A stretch of 64,000 nt of DNA from positions 4,669,501 through 4,733,500 of the forward strand of contig NC_014623.1 of the NCBI RefSeq assembly GCF_000165485.1. Direction: 5' to 3'. The stretch is from Stigmatella aurantiaca DW4/3-1. GTDB lineage: Bacteria > Myxococcota > Myxococcia > Myxococcales > Myxococcaceae. The position numbers were made by a program, and so were the translations under genes. Of this stretch, positions 62,987 to 64,000 are shown in pieces. The notes under the pieces are model-generated. The model saw only the letters and a program-made list of their open reading frames with translations. It made no database searches and was not told the DNA's origin. The stretch's first letter is position 1. Each line of letters opens with the position of its first letter.

Positions 62987-64000
62987 CTACAGGGACAGCC
63001 CGAGCCGCTGCCGCATCCGGAAGAAGTCGTCCGACAGCGAGAAGTTCAGCAGCTCCTTCAGGTCCGCCCGCTGCTTGAGCGCCGCGAGCACGGGATCCAT
63101 GGACTCGATCTTCGAGTTCGACATCGCCGGATCCTCGCGCAGCACCACCCCCAGGCCCACGGAGACATCGCCGCACATCAGCATGCCGGCGCGGTCCGCC
63201 GAGACCGACAGGCCGTCGGCCATCGCCTTCGCATCCACCTTGGTGGCATCGCCCAGCGCCATGGCGGGCAGCTCCAGGGCCTTGAGCGCCTTGCGCGAGT
63301 AGGCCTTGCGCAGCTGCTTCACCATCTCGTCGTTCTTCCGGCCGAGCGCGGAGAACTGGGGGGCGAAGATGCGGATGGAGTTGCCCAGGAAGTCCGCCGT
63401 CTCGCCCTGGGAGAGCTTCGAGAGCATGGCCGTCTTGTTCAACAGGCCCAGCACCGCGCGGCCAATGAGGAACTTCTGCTCGCGGGCGTTGAACTTGCGC
63501 ACCACGTCCTGGCCCACGCACACGCACAGCGGCTCGGTGGTCTCCAGCGTCATCAGCCCGCGGCGGGCCTGGTAGACCTCGAACTCCTCCACGCCGAAGA
63601 CCTTGGCCACGGCGAGGATGGCCTTGAACACGGCCGAGTCCGGCTTGAGCCGGTCCGCCTTCCGGTCCACGCCGAGCATCTCGAACTGCGGCGGGTACAG
63701 CTTGCCGGCCTGATCGCCCACGGAGCGCAGCACCTCCAGCAGGGGGCCCCGGGAGGCCGGGGGCAGCAGGGTGTTGTCGAGATCCGCCAGCGCCAGACGC
63801 TCCTGGGCCTCCTGCGGGAGGCGGTTCTTCGCCTCGCTGTAGAAGACGGACTCGGCCTCGTTGGCCGAGCGCAGGAACTGCAACACCGCCGAGGCGCAGA
63901 AGGCCTTGTCATACTGCTTGAGGCCCTCCCACAGCTTGAAGAGCGCGTGGAGGCTCTCCACCCGGGACGGATCCAGCTTGAGCAGCTGCCGGTGCTCCTC
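62987..64000 (-). CDS. TPR-like protein, 5' end beyond window
   Basis: The 338 visible C-terminal residues run off the right edge. The first part, EEHRQLLKLDPSRVESLHAL then FKLWEGLKQYDKAFCASAVL, is TPR-like; the rest is an uncharacterised helical domain (QGETADFLGNSIRIFAP, QFSALGRKNDEMVKQLRKAY). It converges with the CinA-like gene. Confidence 0.65.
   Translation of the reverse strand, partial: EEHRQLLKLDPSRVESLHALFKLWEGLKQYDKAFCASAVLQFLRSANEAESVFYSEAKNRLPQEAQERLALADLDNTLLPPASRGPLLEVLRSVGDQAGKLYPPQFEMLGVDRKADRLKPDSAVFKAILAVAKVFGVEEFEVYQARRGLMTLETTEPLCVCVGQDVVRKFNAREQKFLIGRAVLGLLNKTAMLSKLSQGETADFLGNSIRIFAPQFSALGRKNDEMVKQLRKAYSRKALKALELPAMALGDATKVDAKAMADGLSVSADRAGMLMCGDVSVGLGVVLREDPAMSNSKIESMDPVLAALKQRADLKELLNFSLSDDFFRMRQRLGLSL

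Overview
The window reads as chromosome of a fruiting myxobacterium (Myxococcota, probably Cystobacterineae such as Stigmatella, Archangium or Cystobacter). The reasons are very high G+C with strong third-position GC bias, tandem FHA-domain genes, eukaryotic-type protein kinase sequence, many lipoproteins and secreted multidomain proteins, and typical housekeeping genes (greA, recG, pcm, threonine synthase, tmk). The genus is an inference from style; no rRNA or tRNA gene was found.

Layout. 1-1.8 kb: end of an ice-binding-type protein, an RluA-family pseudouridine synthase and fragments of short-chain dehydrogenases. 1.8-10.8 kb: two divergent operons that look like an uncharacterised biosynthetic locus. 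On the minus strand are a 59-residue peptide gene followed by a strong hairpin, a ferritin-like diiron protein, an HTTM/gamma-carboxylase-like membrane protein, a GYD-domain protein, an asparagine-synthetase homologue whose catalytic Cys2 is Arg, a phytanoyl-CoA-type dioxygenase and a cut-off dehydrogenase. On the plus strand are an MmgE/PrpD enzyme and a ThDP enzyme. An imperfect palindrome lies in the shared promoter. 11-13.5 kb: a phosphate-type porin and pstS followed by a collapsed pstC/pstB remnant. 13.7-25.4 kb: a PPC-domain fragment, a delta-60-repeat lipoprotein, a TetX-like flavin monooxygenase with a divergent TetR regulator and twin palindromic operators, a second flavin monooxygenase with a LysR regulator, a large secreted repeat protein and a methyltransferase.

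25.4-40.6 kb is an accessory island. Its two ends carry near-identical copies of a tmRNA-3'-end-like sequence, with repeated TTTGGTCC motifs just inside, which suggests an old integrase-mediated insertion; no integrase gene remains. Inside are an XRE regulator, a pseudokinase gene cut by an IS1182-family element (4-bp CTAG duplication; removing the element restores the frame), an IS66 element, a PD-(D/E)XK-like nuclease candidate flanked by two arrays of the same ~34-nt repeat, an AT-richer resolvase-fold-like protein, a group II intron, a second IS1182-family element, and the C-terminal half of an SF2 helicase. It reads as a decayed defence or mobile island.

40.7-45.4 kb is a junkyard of truncated genes (bestrophin fused to a dbpA remnant, a truncated alpha/beta hydrolase coupled to an HD protein, a delta-60 fragment) with an ankyrin-repeat gene and a saccharopine-dehydrogenase-like gene. 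From 45.4 kb to the end the sequence is ordinary, gene-dense core chromosome: HD hydrolase, metallo-beta-lactamase-fold proteins, a 5'-nucleotidase lipoprotein with a DAGPG minisatellite, a fatty-acid desaturase, FHA proteins, greA, recG, pcm, a zinc-ribbon protein, threonine synthase, tmk, a CinA-like protein and a TPR-like protein running off the edge.
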